Assembly (NCBI GenBank): GCA_019246795.1
Contig: JAFAPY010000357.1
Coordinates: 1 to 64,000, forward strand
DNA length: 64,000 nt
From: Streptosporangiaceae bacterium
Lineage (GTDB): Bacteria > Actinomycetota > Actinomycetes > Streptosporangiales > Streptosporangiaceae
Reading direction: 5' to 3'
In this document: positions 44,113 through 54,929 of the stretch, in pieces
Layout: each line of letters begins with the position of its first letter
Position numbering within the stretch: position 1 is the first letter of the stretch
Translations under genes and position numbers: made by a program
Notes under the pieces: model-generated
Seen by the model: the letters and a program-made list of their open reading frames with translations, nothing else
The model's database searches: none
Told to the model about the DNA's origin: nothing

Positions 44113-45455
44113 CAGGACCCAAAGCTACATGAACGTAAAAATTCTTTAGCCGAACGAACCTGTGCCGTGAGGGCAAGCCATCCAACCAGGCCCAGCGGGT
44201 AGATGAAGTACCCGAACCTGACGTCGGGGCCGAGCGCGAACATCAGCGCCAGGCCGAACGCCAGCCGCCGGGCTGCCGCGGGCATGTCGTGCGGCGGCCG
44301 GACCGCCAGCGAGACCGCCACCGCCAGGGCCGCGGCGAGCAGCAGGCCCACCGACACCGCATGCCCGGCGGTGCCCAGCGCCGTCAGCAGGTGTCCGGGC
44401 AGCAGGCTCCCCGCCGGGGTCTTGAAGCGGGTCAGGCCGAGGGGGAACAGCACGCTGTCGCGCACCAGCGCCGCGGCCGCGCCGGGCCGGCTGGTGACGG
44501 CCGGCGCCGTGGCCGCAATGAGGGCAACCGCGGTGGCCGCGGTTGCCGCGGCGAAGCGGAGCCCGGCCCGCAGCCCGTCACGGGAGGCGAACATCACGGC
44601 CATGACCGGGACCGCCAGCCAGGCGGTGGACTTCAGGTCGCAGGCCACGCCGAGGACGGCACCCGAACCCGCCGCCGCCTTGGCGCCGTGCCGGGTGGCC
44701 AGCGCCAGTGACAACAGCATCAGCGCGAGCACGGGCGGGTCGGTGGTGATCACCGCCAGGTTGAGCGCGATCACCGGCGAGGCCACGGCGACCGCTGCCC
44801 CGAGCAGTGCGTCGCGACGGCACTGCGCGCAGCGCCGGTGCGGCGCTGCGGTCAGGAACGCCGCCGTCAGCAGGGCGACCGTGCACAGGGCAAGCCAGAC
44901 GCCGGGGTTGCCGACCAGACCGCCGAGGCCCGCCGCACTGGGCAGGCCGAACAGGGTCATCACCGGCAGGTACGGGTTGTAGGACAGCCATGACGTCACC
45001 TGGCCGGCAGGCAGGTACGGGGAGCCGTGGTGCACTAGCAGTCCGGCCGCCCTGTCGATGACCACCATCCCCGCCTCGAGCGGGTACCCGCCGGATAGCC
45101 ACAGCAGCGGCCCGACCACCGCCAGGGCCACCGACGCGCCCACCGCGGCCGCGGTAGCCCGCGTTCGCCACAGCAGCAGCACGGCTGCGGCGTAGCCGCA
45201 CGCCGCCCAGATGGCCCAGACCCTGTCCCTGCCGCCCGAGGCGACGGCGAACGCCAGCGCGTATGCCGCGAACGCGGCATAGGCGGCCATGAGCCGGGGC
45301 CGGTCGAGCCACGGCGGCTGCGGCTCGTGCGCCGCAGGCCGTACCCGCTCGACCGTCCGTGCTGTAGCGCTCACGCCCAGCGTGCCCGCTTCGTCCTCCA
45401 CGTGCTGGATCAGCTCGGCCCCCGTTGACCAGACCTGAAGTCTTCTTACCGGCAA
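44112..45455 (-). CDS. DUF2029/GT87-like polytopic membrane protein
   Basis: A protein of up to 447 residues with about ten hydrophobic helices from residue 55 onward. The periplasmic-side segment HHGSPYLPAGQVTSWLSYNPYLPVM is typical of GT87 (mannosyltransferase-like) proteins that use polyprenyl-phosphate sugars. A specific reaction cannot be assigned. The track start is TTG; GTG codons within the first 35 codons are possible, so the N-terminus is uncertain. Coupled to the following MFS gene by a TGATG overlap. Confidence 0.75.
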   Translation of the reverse strand: MPVRRLQVWSTGAELIQHVEDEAGTLGVSATARTVERVRPAAHEPQPPWLDRPRLMAAYAAFAAYALAFAVASGGRDRVWAIWAACGYAAAVLLLWRTRATAAAVGASVALAVVGPLLWLSGGYPLEAGMVVIDRAAGLLVHHGSPYLPAGQVTSWLSYNPYLPVMTLFGLPSAAGLGGLVGNPGVWLALCTVALLTAAFLTAAPHRRCAQCRRDALLGAAVAVASPVIALNLAVITTDPPVLALMLLSLALATRHGAKAAAGSGAVLGVACDLKSTAWLAVPVMAVMFASRDGLRAGLRFAAATAATAVALIAATAPAVTSRPGAAAALVRDSVLFPLGLTRFKTPAGSLLPGHLLTALGTAGHAVSVGLLLAAALAVAVSLAVRPPHDMPAAARRLAFGLALMFALGPDVRFGYFIYPLGLVGWLALTAQVRSAKEFLRSCSFGS

Positions 45456-45536
45456 CTAAGAGAATATTCGCCACCGCGTCGAGTAGGCGGCGCGCGCACA
45501 TCACGGGCCTTCGGCCCGGCGCAGTTGAAGGAACCT

Positions 45537-45542
45537 TATGAT
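45537..45542 (+). promoter_or_regulatory. Candidate -10 element
   Basis: TATGAT lies 34 bp before the maleylpyruvate-isomerase-like start in a short AT-rich stretch. No convincing -35 is visible. A GGGCC-TTC-GGCCC hairpin lies about 20 bp upstream. Confidence 0.3.
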
Positions 45543-45576
45543 ACCTAGTGCCTGCTAGTAAGCGACGGAGAAGGCG

Positions 45577-46047
45577 ATGACAACCAGCCCCGACCCGCTC
45601 GGCGTGCTACGGCACTCTCACGACGCGCTGCGGGCCATGGCGGAGCCGCTCGGCCTCGACCAGCTCCGGCAGGGTTCATACGACAAGGAGTGGTCGATCG
45701 CCCAGGTCCTGGCGCACATGGGCTCGCAGGCGGAGATCTCCGGCCTGTTCCTCGACGCCGCGCTGAGCGGGCAGGATCCCCCGGGCCGCGAGGCGTTCGC
45801 CCCCATCTGGGAGCGCTGGAACGGCAAGGACCCGCAGCGGCAGTTCATCCTGGAAACCGGCGACGGCGTCTCGCTGACGGCAGCCCCGGCGGGCCCGCCA
45901 GAGCCGGGCCTGCCCGAGGTGAACCTGCCTGCCGAGGCGTTCGTGCGCCTCGTCTACGGCCGCCTGGACCCGGCGCACACACCGCCGTCGGTCAAGTGCA
46001 CCGGGGTGGACCTGGACGACCTGCGGCCGCTGTTCCCCGGTTTCTGA
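45577..46047 (+). CDS. Mycothiol-dependent maleylpyruvate isomerase family protein, internally shortened
   Basis: A 156-residue frame with a strong ribosome-binding site (GGAGAAGG). The first 90 residues match the DinB-like N-terminal domain of this family (WSIAQVLAHMGSQAEI, APIWERWNGKDP). The last 60 match the C-terminal domain (FILETGDGVSLTAA, LPAEAFVRLVYGRLDP, GVDLDDLRPLFPGF). Relatives are about 210-230 residues. The part between, which normally carries the HAxHTWD metal-binding helix, is missing, apparently by in-frame deletion. It is probably catalytically inactive or has a new role. The comparison is from family memory. Confidence 0.72.
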   Translation: MTTSPDPLGVLRHSHDALRAMAEPLGLDQLRQGSYDKEWSIAQVLAHMGSQAEISGLFLDAALSGQDPPGREAFAPIWERWNGKDPQRQFILETGDGVSLTAAPAGPPEPGLPEVNLPAEAFVRLVYGRLDPAHTPPSVKCTGVDLDDLRPLFPGF

Positions 46048-46170
46048 CCAAAGCTTGCGGCTGGCACCGGGTTACGGCTGGCTCCGCTGCGGGGCGGTGG
46101 CAGTGTGCCCTGTGATCCCGGTGATCCCTGAGAGCTTGCTGGTGCTGTCGGCCCGGGCAACAGGACGAAC

Positions 46171-46242
46171 GATTTGTGCTTCACGAAGGAAAACCGGCCG
46201 GATATGACCACTTTTCTTACCTCAGGCACAAATCCTTCGTGA
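46171..46242. other. Crossing complementary segments (possible pseudoknot) in a 267-bp gene-free gap
   Basis: GATTTGTGC (46171-46179) is complementary to GCACAAATC (46226-46234). TCACGAAGGA (46181-46190) is complementary to TCCTTCGTGA (46233-46242). The order A-B-A'-B' is that of an H-type pseudoknot rather than a hairpin. The local sequence is AT-richer than its surroundings. The gap (46048-46314) between the shortened isomerase homologue and the methyltransferase holds no gene. Confidence 0.55.
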
Positions 46243-46314
46243 TAATTGCATGTTGTCCGTACTGGTGAGCGAGCCGACGGTTAGAGAGGCCAGTGATGCC
46301 CAGAGGCCTCAAGG

Positions 46315-47061
46315 TTACCGGGGGACCGTACCGATGACCACGGTGGCACCCAGCTCGGCGGAGGCAGCCACCGAGGCGGCCAGGCCGCATGCGGTGAAGG
46401 CCTCGGCCGCGGCGGGAGCTTGCCGGGCGCTGGTCTCGATCAGCAGGTGACCACCGGGGGCCAGCCACTGCGGTGCGCCCGCGGCGACCCTGCGCAGCAC
46501 GTTAAGGCCGTCGCCGCCGCCGTCGAGGGCGCACGTCGGCTCATGTGCCCGGGCCTCGGCGGGCAGCAGCGCGATCTCGCCGCTGGGCACGTAGGGCACG
46601 TTGGCGACGACGATGCCGACCCGGCCGCGCAGCCCGGACGGCAGCGCGGCGTACAGATCACCGTGATGGACCTGAGCGGCCGCGCGGCGGCTTGCCCGAC
46701 GTGCGCGCTCCGGCAAGCCCTGAGCGGCCGCGCGGCGGCTTGCCCGACGTGCGCGCTCCGGCAGGCACTGAGCGGAAAGGTTGCGGCGGGCGCAGCGCAC
46801 CGCGGCCGGGTCGATGTCGGCCGCGTGCACCTTGGCTGCGGGCACGGCCGCGGCCAGCGCGGCGCCGATCGCGCCGGTGCCGCAGCACAGGTCCACGATC
46901 ACCGCGCCCGGCGCGGCGAGCTGCACGGCCTGGTGCACGAGGAACTCGGTGCGGCGCCGGGGCACGAACACGCCGGGTTCGACGGCTATCCGCAGGCCGC
47001 AGAACTCCGCCCAGCCGAGGATGTGCTCCAGCGGCTCGCCCGCCGCCCGCCGGCCCACCAT
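46315..47061 (-). CDS. PrmC-related N5-glutamine methyltransferase, start uncertain
   Basis: A 248-residue SAM-dependent methyltransferase. The SAM motif is VIVDLCCGTGAIGAAL and the catalytic motif is NVPYVPSGE. This NVPY form marks the PrmC-related subfamily whose substrate is unknown, not true PrmC (NPPY). Residues about 97-127 are a 16-residue tandem duplication between conserved blocks. Codons upstream of the ATG at 47061 continue a family-like N-terminus (VAARLRAAGCVFAEEEARLL) back to an in-frame TGA. There is no ATG, GTG or TTG among them, so the start is truncated or non-canonical. acnA lies just upstream. Confidence 0.82.
   Translation of the reverse strand: MVGRRAAGEPLEHILGWAEFCGLRIAVEPGVFVPRRRTEFLVHQAVQLAAPGAVIVDLCCGTGAIGAALAAAVPAAKVHAADIDPAAVRCARRNLSAQCLPERARRASRRAAAQGLPERARRASRRAAAQVHHGDLYAALPSGLRGRVGIVVANVPYVPSGEIALLPAEARAHEPTCALDGGGDGLNVLRRVAAGAPQWLAPGGHLLIETSARQAPAAAEAFTACGLAASVAASAELGATVVIGTVPR
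46672..46767. repeat. 48-bp in-frame tandem duplication in the methyltransferase gene
   Basis: Two nearly identical 48-bp units (46672-46719 and 46720-46767) encode LPERARRASRRAAAQ twice with one linking residue. A 9-bp partial copy follows. The duplicated basic segment lies between the SAM-binding domain's strand 2 and strand 3 regions. The frame is preserved. Confidence 0.92.
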
Positions 47062-47164
47062 GGCGGACAGCCGCTCACCGGTCCGCGCCGCGGCGGTGAG
47101 CAGCCGCGCCTCCTCCTCGGCGAAGACGCACCCGGCGGCCCGGAGCCTGGCGGCGACCGGTTCC

Positions 47165-49891
<2,727 letters not shown>

Positions 49892-50019
49892 CGTTGCTGA
49901 GCCTCCTCGCTCCTCGCGCTGTCTCGTTCCTCGCGCTGTGCGCCGGTCCGCCAGGGCCGCGGGCCGCATGGCCCGGCGGCCCTGCGTCTCAATGTACAGT
50001 ATCTCGATATCAAGCTACT

Positions 50020-50829
50020 TCACAAGCGGGGCAGCGCCGGCCGGCCGCCTTCGGCCTCGCTGAGGCGCGCGTGCACGGCGCGGCTGGCCTCGGCGATGAG
50101 CGGGGGGACGCCGAGTTCGGCGAGCATGCCGACGGCCGCTTCCATCTCGGCGGTGCGGCGCAGCGCGTGGCGTCTGGTGCCGCCGACGATCCGCGCCAGC
50201 GTGCCGGCGTCCGCCGCCGCAAGCTCGGCGGCGATATGCTCCCGCAGCCACCGTTCGTGGCCCGCGGCCCTGGCGGCGTCGAGCGCCTCGACGGCCGCGG
50301 CCGCCATGCCCTTGTAAAAGACGCTGCGCAGCAGCTTCTTCACGGCCGCCAGCCCGGGCGGCCCGTCGATCACCTCGATGCCGGCGCCGAGCGGCGACAG
50401 CAGGCTCGCATAGCGGGCGGCGCCGTTCCCGCTGGCCAGCATCGGCACACGCAGGCCGCGCCCGGGCACCGGCGCCATCATCGCGACATCGGCGAAGGGC
50501 ACGCCCGCGGCCTCGGCGATCCCGGCCAGCTGGAGCTTGGTGCCGGGCGAGGCCGTGTTCAGGTCGGCCCACAGGGCGTGCACCGGCAGGCCGGGCAGCC
50601 CTGCCTGCAAGGCCTCCACCGCGGCCTTGGCGCTGTTGACGCTCAGCACCAGGTCGGCTCCGCGGGCCGCCGCGGCCTCGCTGGCTGTCTCCTCGATGCC
50701 TTCGGCGACCGCGGCGGCGGATACCGCCGGGTCATACCCGCGCACCACCGCCCCCGCCGCCAGCAGGTCGCGGGCGATCCGTGAGCCGGCTTCGCCCAGG
50801 CCGAGCACGGCAACGACCGGCCCGGTCAT
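50020..50829 (-). CDS. NAD(P)-binding beta-hydroxyacid-dehydrogenase-like protein with DUF1932
   Basis: A 269-residue protein. The N-terminal Rossmann fold (VAVLGLGEAGSRIARDL) and the 6-phosphogluconate-dehydrogenase-like segment MMAPVPGRGLRVPMLASG precede a C-terminal DUF1932 helical domain. That domain includes KKLLRSVFYKGMAAAAVEAL, whose first lysine is in the catalytic position. It likely reduces or oxidises a small hydroxy acid; the substrate is unknown. It ends with acnA's divergent promoter region downstream and is probably transcribed alone. The 201 bp upstream of its start contain nothing recognised. Confidence 0.83.
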   Translation of the reverse strand: MTGPVVAVLGLGEAGSRIARDLLAAGAVVRGYDPAVSAAAVAEGIEETASEAAAARGADLVLSVNSAKAAVEALQAGLPGLPVHALWADLNTASPGTKLQLAGIAEAAGVPFADVAMMAPVPGRGLRVPMLASGNGAARYASLLSPLGAGIEVIDGPPGLAAVKKLLRSVFYKGMAAAAVEALDAARAAGHERWLREHIAAELAAADAGTLARIVGGTRRHALRRTAEMEAAVGMLAELGVPPLIAEASRAVHARLSEAEGGRPALPRL

Positions 50830-51030
50830 GCCTGCCGTTGCTCCGCGGCTGGGCCTGCCGCTCCCGCGGCCGACCTGATGATGCCGAGCCGCACCCGCCG
50901 TACCCTGCCGGTAGTGGCGGTATCACAGCGCACTGGTCAACGATCCCATCGCGGTTTGCGCCCCGCAAGCCAGGCGGCCTCCCCGCCCGGCTCCCGTTGC
51001 CGTGCGCGCCGGGGCGCCGCTACCGCTGAG

Positions 51031-51957
51031 CTAGACCTGCGGCGCGACGTCCGACGCGATCAGCTCCAGGTGATCCAGGTCGTGCAGATCGAGGAGCTGC
51101 AGGTAGACGCGGTCCGCCCCCATCTCGGCGAAGGCGGCTATCTTGGCCGCCACCTCGCCCGGCGTCCCGCCGAGCGCGCCCAGGCGCAGGTCCTCCGGAT
51201 CCCTGCCGATGGCGGCCGCCCGGCGCCGGAACTCGGCTTCATCCTTGCCGCAGCACACCGTCTCGGCGACCGAGAACAGCATCGATGACGGGTAGCGCCC
51301 GGCCGACTCGCATGCCTCGCGGACGCGCGCGAACCCGGCGGCCACGTCGGTCGGCGACCGGAACGCCACGTTGAACTCGTCGGCGAACCTGGCCGCCAGC
51401 CGCGGCGTGCGGCGGGCGCCGCCGCCGCCGAGCAGGACCGGCGGGCGCGGGCGCTGGGCGGGCTTGGGCAGCGCCGGCGAGTCCGCCAGCTGGTAGTGCG
51501 TGCCGCTGAAGGAGAACGTCTCGCCTTCCGGCGTGCCCCACAGCCCGGTCATGATCTCAAGCTGCTCCTCCAGCCGCTCGAACCGCTCCCCCAGCGCAGG
51601 GAACGGTATGCCGTACGCGACGTGCTCGGCCTCGAACCATGCAGCGCCCAGGCCGAATTCCACCCGCCCCCCGCTCATCTGGTCGACCTGGGCCACCGTG
51701 ATCGCCAGCGGACCCGGCAGCCGGAACGTCGCCGCGGTCATCAGCGTGCCCAGCCGGATGCGGCTGGTCTCCAGGGCCAGGCCCGCCAGCGTGACCCACG
51801 CGTCGGTCGGACCTGGCAGCCCCGTGCCCGCCATGCTCAGGAAGTGATCGGACCTGAAGAAGGCGTCGAACCCGAGCTCCTCGGTGGTGACCGCCACCCT
51901 GCGCAGCATCTGGTAGTCGGCACCCTGCTGCGGCTCGGTGAAGATCCGGAGTTTCAT
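51031..51957 (-). CDS. LLM class F420-dependent oxidoreductase
   Basis: A 308-residue luciferase-like protein resembling the TIGR03560 subgroup. Segments include FRSDHFLSMAGTGLPGPTDAW, RVEFGLGAAWFEAEHVAYGIPFP and PPVLLGGGGARRTPRLAARFADEFN. It probably uses F420H2 to reduce an unknown substrate. Its ATG overlaps the stop of the small upstream gene (ATGA), indicating co-translation. It is the third LLM enzyme in the window and is more distant from the other two. Confidence 0.87.
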   Translation of the reverse strand: MKLRIFTEPQQGADYQMLRRVAVTTEELGFDAFFRSDHFLSMAGTGLPGPTDAWVTLAGLALETSRIRLGTLMTAATFRLPGPLAITVAQVDQMSGGRVEFGLGAAWFEAEHVAYGIPFPALGERFERLEEQLEIMTGLWGTPEGETFSFSGTHYQLADSPALPKPAQRPRPPVLLGGGGARRTPRLAARFADEFNVAFRSPTDVAAGFARVREACESAGRYPSSMLFSVAETVCCGKDEAEFRRRAAAIGRDPEDLRLGALGGTPGEVAAKIAAFAEMGADRVYLQLLDLHDLDHLELIASDVAPQV

Positions 51958-52298
51958 GGTGCCATCCTGCCAGGCCGCCTCGGCCCGTCCTTATCGCCCT
52001 CGGCGAAGAACCTGGTCCAGGACACGCGGCCCGCCGGCGTGCGCCTGCCGAGCCAGCCGACGCCGGCGCGCACGTAGCACGGCGTCAGCGATTGCGCGGC
52101 CATCCCCGGGCGCACCGCTTCGATGAGGACCACGATGGCTGCCCCGGAGGCGAGGATCTCCTCGCCCGCCCGCATTGCCCGTGCCCGGTCATCGGTGATG
52201 CCCATGGCGACCGCAGCGGTCGTCCCGACCGGCGCTGCCTCGCGCCGCCGGCACTGGCACGCTCCCCCGCTGAATGCCGTCCAGGAGTAAAAGATCAT
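51954..52298 (-). CDS. Small conserved-type hypothetical protein coupled to an LLM gene
   Basis: A 114-residue protein of unknown function. Its middle (AVAMGITDDRARAMRAGEEILASGAAIVVLIEAVRP) is soluble, helix-rich and well ordered by composition. The stop overlaps the LLM start (ATGA). It is transcribed divergently from the GntR-like regulator with a perfect palindrome between them. Similar small proteins often accompany short GntR-type regulators in actinobacteria, as far as I recall. The start ATG at 52298 is preceded by GGACAGG; the track's longer frame is antisense to GntR and ceoB. Confidence 0.62.
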   Translation of the reverse strand: MIFYSWTAFSGGACQCRRREAAPVGTTAAVAMGITDDRARAMRAGEEILASGAAIVVLIEAVRPGMAAQSLTPCYVRAGVGWLGRRTPAGRVSWTRFFAEGDKDGPRRPGRMAP

Positions 52299-52403
52299 GA
52301 CCTGTCCAGGAATTGGCGTGGCGCGGCCCTGCGGCCCCTGATGGATTCCGACGTTAACGCTCCTTTGCTCTCTCGTCCAATCTCGACTGCTGTCGAAGTG
52401 TTG

Positions 52404-52425
52404 CGATTGGCAATATTGCCAATCG
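52404..52425. promoter_or_regulatory. Perfect 22-bp palindrome, probable GntR operator
   Basis: The half-site CGATTGGCAAT is followed directly by its exact reverse complement ATTGCCAATCG. It lies 14 bp before the proposed GTG of the short GntR regulator, overlapping where the -35 to -10 spacer would be. It is about 105 bp from the divergent small gene. Autoregulation by the GntR protein is the simplest reading. Confidence 0.65.
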
Positions 52426-52439
52426 AGTACGGTACAAGT

Positions 52440-52706
52440 GTGTCGATTAGTGACGAATCGGACCCTAGGGCGTACATGCGGCTGGCCGTGCGGCTGCGCC
52501 GGGACATCGCCGACGGCAAGCTCGCGCCCGGCATGCCCACGCCGTCCATCACGACGCTGAGCCAGCAGTACGGGCACGCGCGGCAGACCTGCGCCAAGGC
52601 GCTGCGCATGCTGGAGGACGAGGGGCTGCTCACCCGCATCCCCGGGCTCGGCTACTACGTCAAGGCCGCCCCCGGTGACCAGGCCGCCGCGGGGCCCCGT
52701 AGCTGA
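52440..52706 (+). CDS. Short GntR-family winged-helix regulator
   Basis: An 88-residue protein consisting almost only of the GntR DNA-binding domain. YMRLAVRLRRDIADGKLAPG is followed by the recognition region SITTLSQQYGHARQTCAKALRMLEDEGL and the wing TRIPGLGYYV. No ligand domain is present. The GTG at 52440 is chosen because homologues include SDPRAYMRLA; it would be leaderless with TACGGT 6 nt upstream. ATG at 52476 (76 residues) is the alternative. It probably controls itself and the divergent small gene and LLM pair. Confidence 0.8.
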   Translation: MSISDESDPRAYMRLAVRLRRDIADGKLAPGMPTPSITTLSQQYGHARQTCAKALRMLEDEGLLTRIPGLGYYVKAAPGDQAAAGPRS

Positions 52707-52887
52707 CCAGCGGCCAGGCCGGGGGGCCAGCGCGCCCGCCGCGTGCGGAGGGCGACGCGCTCCACGTGGCGTGCCAGCCGGCGACCTGTGCCGGAAGCTA
52801 ATTCGTGCGGTCGAACTCCCGCAACGGAGGGCATACCTTGGGCGAGGTTCCCCGATCGGGGAAACCCGCGCAACGTGGAGGACGGTC

Positions 52888-53550
52888 GTGCACATCGTGA
52901 TTATGGGCTGCGGGCGGGTGGGATCGACGCTCGCGCACATCCTCGAGGACCGCGGCAACAGCGTCGCGGTCATCGACAAGAACCCGGACGCGTTCCGCAA
53001 GCTCGGTTCGGCCTTCAAGGGCGACCGCGTCACGGGGATCGGGTTCGACAGGGCCGTGCTCATCCAGGCCGGCATCGAGCGTACCGATGCCTTCGCTGCA
53101 GTGAGCAGCGGCGACAACTCCAACATCATCTCCGCGCGGGTGGTCCGCGAGACGTTCGGCGTGGAGCGGGTGGCGGCACGGATCTACGACCCGCGGCGGG
53201 CCGAGGTCTACGAGCGGCTCGGCATCCCGACCGTGGCCACGGTGCGCTGGACCGCCGACCAGATGCTGCGCAAGCTGCTGCCGGAGGAGGGCGAGCCGCT
53301 ATGGCGGGACCCGACCGGCAAGATCGCGCTGGCCGAGGTGGCCTTCTCTCCCTCCTGGATCGGCGAGCAGGTCAGGGCGCTGGAAGGAAGCACGCAGACG
53401 CGGATCGCGTTCATCGACCGGCTCGGGGAGGCGTTCGTGCCCGACGACGGCACCGTGCTGCAGGAAGGGGACGTGGTGCACGTGATCGCCGGCCAAGACG
53501 GACTGGACCGGATCGCCGCGGCGTTCGCGACGCGGGGCGGCGAGCGCTGA
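52888..53550 (+). CDS. ceoB: TrkA family potassium-uptake regulatory protein (CeoB-like)
   Basis: A 220-residue protein with an RCK_N NAD-binding fold (VIMGCGRVGSTLAHIL) and an RCK_C domain (about 140-215). It is a cytoplasmic NAD-binding regulator of K+ uptake. The GTG start has GGAGG 7 nt upstream; the longer track frame is rejected. The stop overlaps the next gene's ATG (TGATG). The pair matches mycobacterial ceoB/ceoC. Confidence 0.9.
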   Translation: MHIVIMGCGRVGSTLAHILEDRGNSVAVIDKNPDAFRKLGSAFKGDRVTGIGFDRAVLIQAGIERTDAFAAVSSGDNSNIISARVVRETFGVERVAARIYDPRRAEVYERLGIPTVATVRWTADQMLRKLLPEEGEPLWRDPTGKIALAEVAFSPSWIGEQVRALEGSTQTRIAFIDRLGEAFVPDDGTVLQEGDVVHVIAGQDGLDRIAAAFATRGGER

Positions 53551-54218
53551 TGCGGGTCACGATCGCGGGGGCCGGCGCGGTGGGCCGCTCGATCGCCGAG
53601 GAGCTGATCGAGAACGGCCACGAGGTGCTGCTCATCGACAACGATCCCGCGGCGATCAAGGTGGACAGCGTGCCGCGGGCCGAGTGGCTGCTCGCCGACG
53701 CCTGCGAGATCAGCTCGCTGGACGACGCGCAGCTGTACCGGTCCAACGTGGTCATAGCCGCGACGGGTGACGACAAGGTCAACCTGGTGGTGGCGCTGCT
53801 CGCCAAGACCGAGTACGGCGTTCCCCGGGTCGTGGCGAGGGTGAACAACCCGGACAACGAGTGGCTGTACAACGAGTCCTGGGGTGTCGACGTCGCGGTT
53901 TCCACGCCCAGGCTGTTGTCCGCGCTGGTGGAAGAGGCGGTCAGCGTCGGCGACCTGGTGCGGCTGATGACGTTCGGCCAGAGCGAGACCAGCCTGGTGG
54001 AGCTGACCATGCCCGCCGACGCGCCGCTGGTCGGACAGCGGGTCGGCGGGATCGAATGGCCGTCGGACACGGCGCTGGTCGCCATCCTGCGCGAGAGCAG
54101 GGTCCTGGTCCCGCAGCCCGACGATCCGCTGCAGGCCGGCGACGAGCTGTTCTTCGTGGCCGGGGAGGACGTGGAGGAGGAGCTCGCGCGCCTGCTGCGC
54201 GCTAACGAGTCTCGGTGA
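53550..54218 (+). CDS. ceoC: TrkA family potassium-uptake regulatory protein (CeoC-like)
   Basis: A 222-residue paralogue of the previous gene, with VTIAGAGAVGRSIAEELIENGHEVLLID as its nucleotide-binding fold and an RCK_C domain ending in ELFFVAGEDVEEELARLL. It begins in the TGATG overlap with ceoB, so the two are made together and probably form a mixed gating ring. No K+ channel gene is adjacent. Its 3' end overlaps the convergent DUF3710 gene by 17 bp. Confidence 0.9.
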   Translation: MRVTIAGAGAVGRSIAEELIENGHEVLLIDNDPAAIKVDSVPRAEWLLADACEISSLDDAQLYRSNVVIAATGDDKVNLVVALLAKTEYGVPRVVARVNNPDNEWLYNESWGVDVAVSTPRLLSALVEEAVSVGDLVRLMTFGQSETSLVELTMPADAPLVGQRVGGIEWPSDTALVAILRESRVLVPQPDDPLQAGDELFFVAGEDVEEELARLLRANESR

Positions 54219-54912
54219 ACTCCGGGCCGCGCTGGAACGGGTGCAGCTCGGTGGCGAACCTGTTCTGCTCCTGGGCGGGCTGCTCGTCGAGCGCCTGCTG
54301 CGCCTCCGGCGGCAGCCGCAACTCCAGCAGGTCCCGCGGCGGCACCGGGTGATCCCCGCGCACCACGACGATGTCCCTGAGCACCTCCTCGAGCAGGGCG
54401 GCGGGCTCGCCGCCGCGGGCCGCCGGGCCGGTGAACAGGCCGCGGAGAAACCACCGCGGGCCGTCGACGCCGGCGAACCTGACCAGCCGCGACCCGGACG
54501 CCGGCCGGCCCGCTTCCGCCGGGACCTCGGCGGCCAGCTCGGTGCCGAACCATCCGGGCAGCTCCTGGCTGCGGCCGCCCGCCGCGCGCACCTCGGCGGC
54601 GATCTCGGCGCGGACCTCGTCCCACAGCGCGCTGCCGCGTGCCGCCGCGAACGCCTGTACCTGCAGCTCGCTGTCCCCCTGCCTGACCGTTACCCAGGCC
54701 CCGTGCTGCTCGGCCAGGACAAGCTGGATCTCGTGGAAGGGGCCGACCGGCACCCGCAGGCTGCCGAGATCGACCCGCTCCCGCGCCGGATGCGGCTCCG
54801 CGGCATCCCACGGGCCGCCCCCGGCGCGCAGCGCCGGGCTCTGCCCGGTCTCGTCAAGCTCTTCGTCCCCCGGGTCCTGGTCCGCATCCGCGCGATGTCG
54901 CCGCCGAAACAC
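54202..54912 (-). CDS. DUF3710 family protein
   Basis: A 236-residue protein of an actinobacteria-specific family without known function. After a charged, disordered N-terminus (residues 1-45), family blocks include VGPFHEIQLVLAEQHGAWVTVRQG, ELPGWFGTEL and VDGPRWFLRGLFTGPAA. It lies between ceoBC and dut as in mycobacteria. The dut stop is 17 bp upstream of its start, suggesting one transcript. The function is not inferable from sequence. Confidence 0.88.
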   Translation of the reverse strand: MFRRRHRADADQDPGDEELDETGQSPALRAGGGPWDAAEPHPARERVDLGSLRVPVGPFHEIQLVLAEQHGAWVTVRQGDSELQVQAFAAARGSALWDEVRAEIAAEVRAAGGRSQELPGWFGTELAAEVPAEAGRPASGSRLVRFAGVDGPRWFLRGLFTGPAARGGEPAALLEEVLRDIVVVRGDHPVPPRDLLELRLPPEAQQALDEQPAQEQNRFATELHPFQRGPEFTETR

Positions 54913-54929
54913 TTGCGCATTCTCCTTCG

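Noticed and set aside
45505-45518. GGGCC-TTC-GGCCC hairpin as a terminator
   Set aside because: There is no T-tract and it precedes rather than follows the nearby plus-strand gene; common by chance at this GC content.
51019-51034. Minus-strand TAGCTCAGCGGTAGC resembles a tRNA D-arm
   Set aside because: The D-stem does not close, there is no GTTCGAATC-type T-arm downstream and no acceptor stem. It is the LLM gene's stop codon plus chance similarity.
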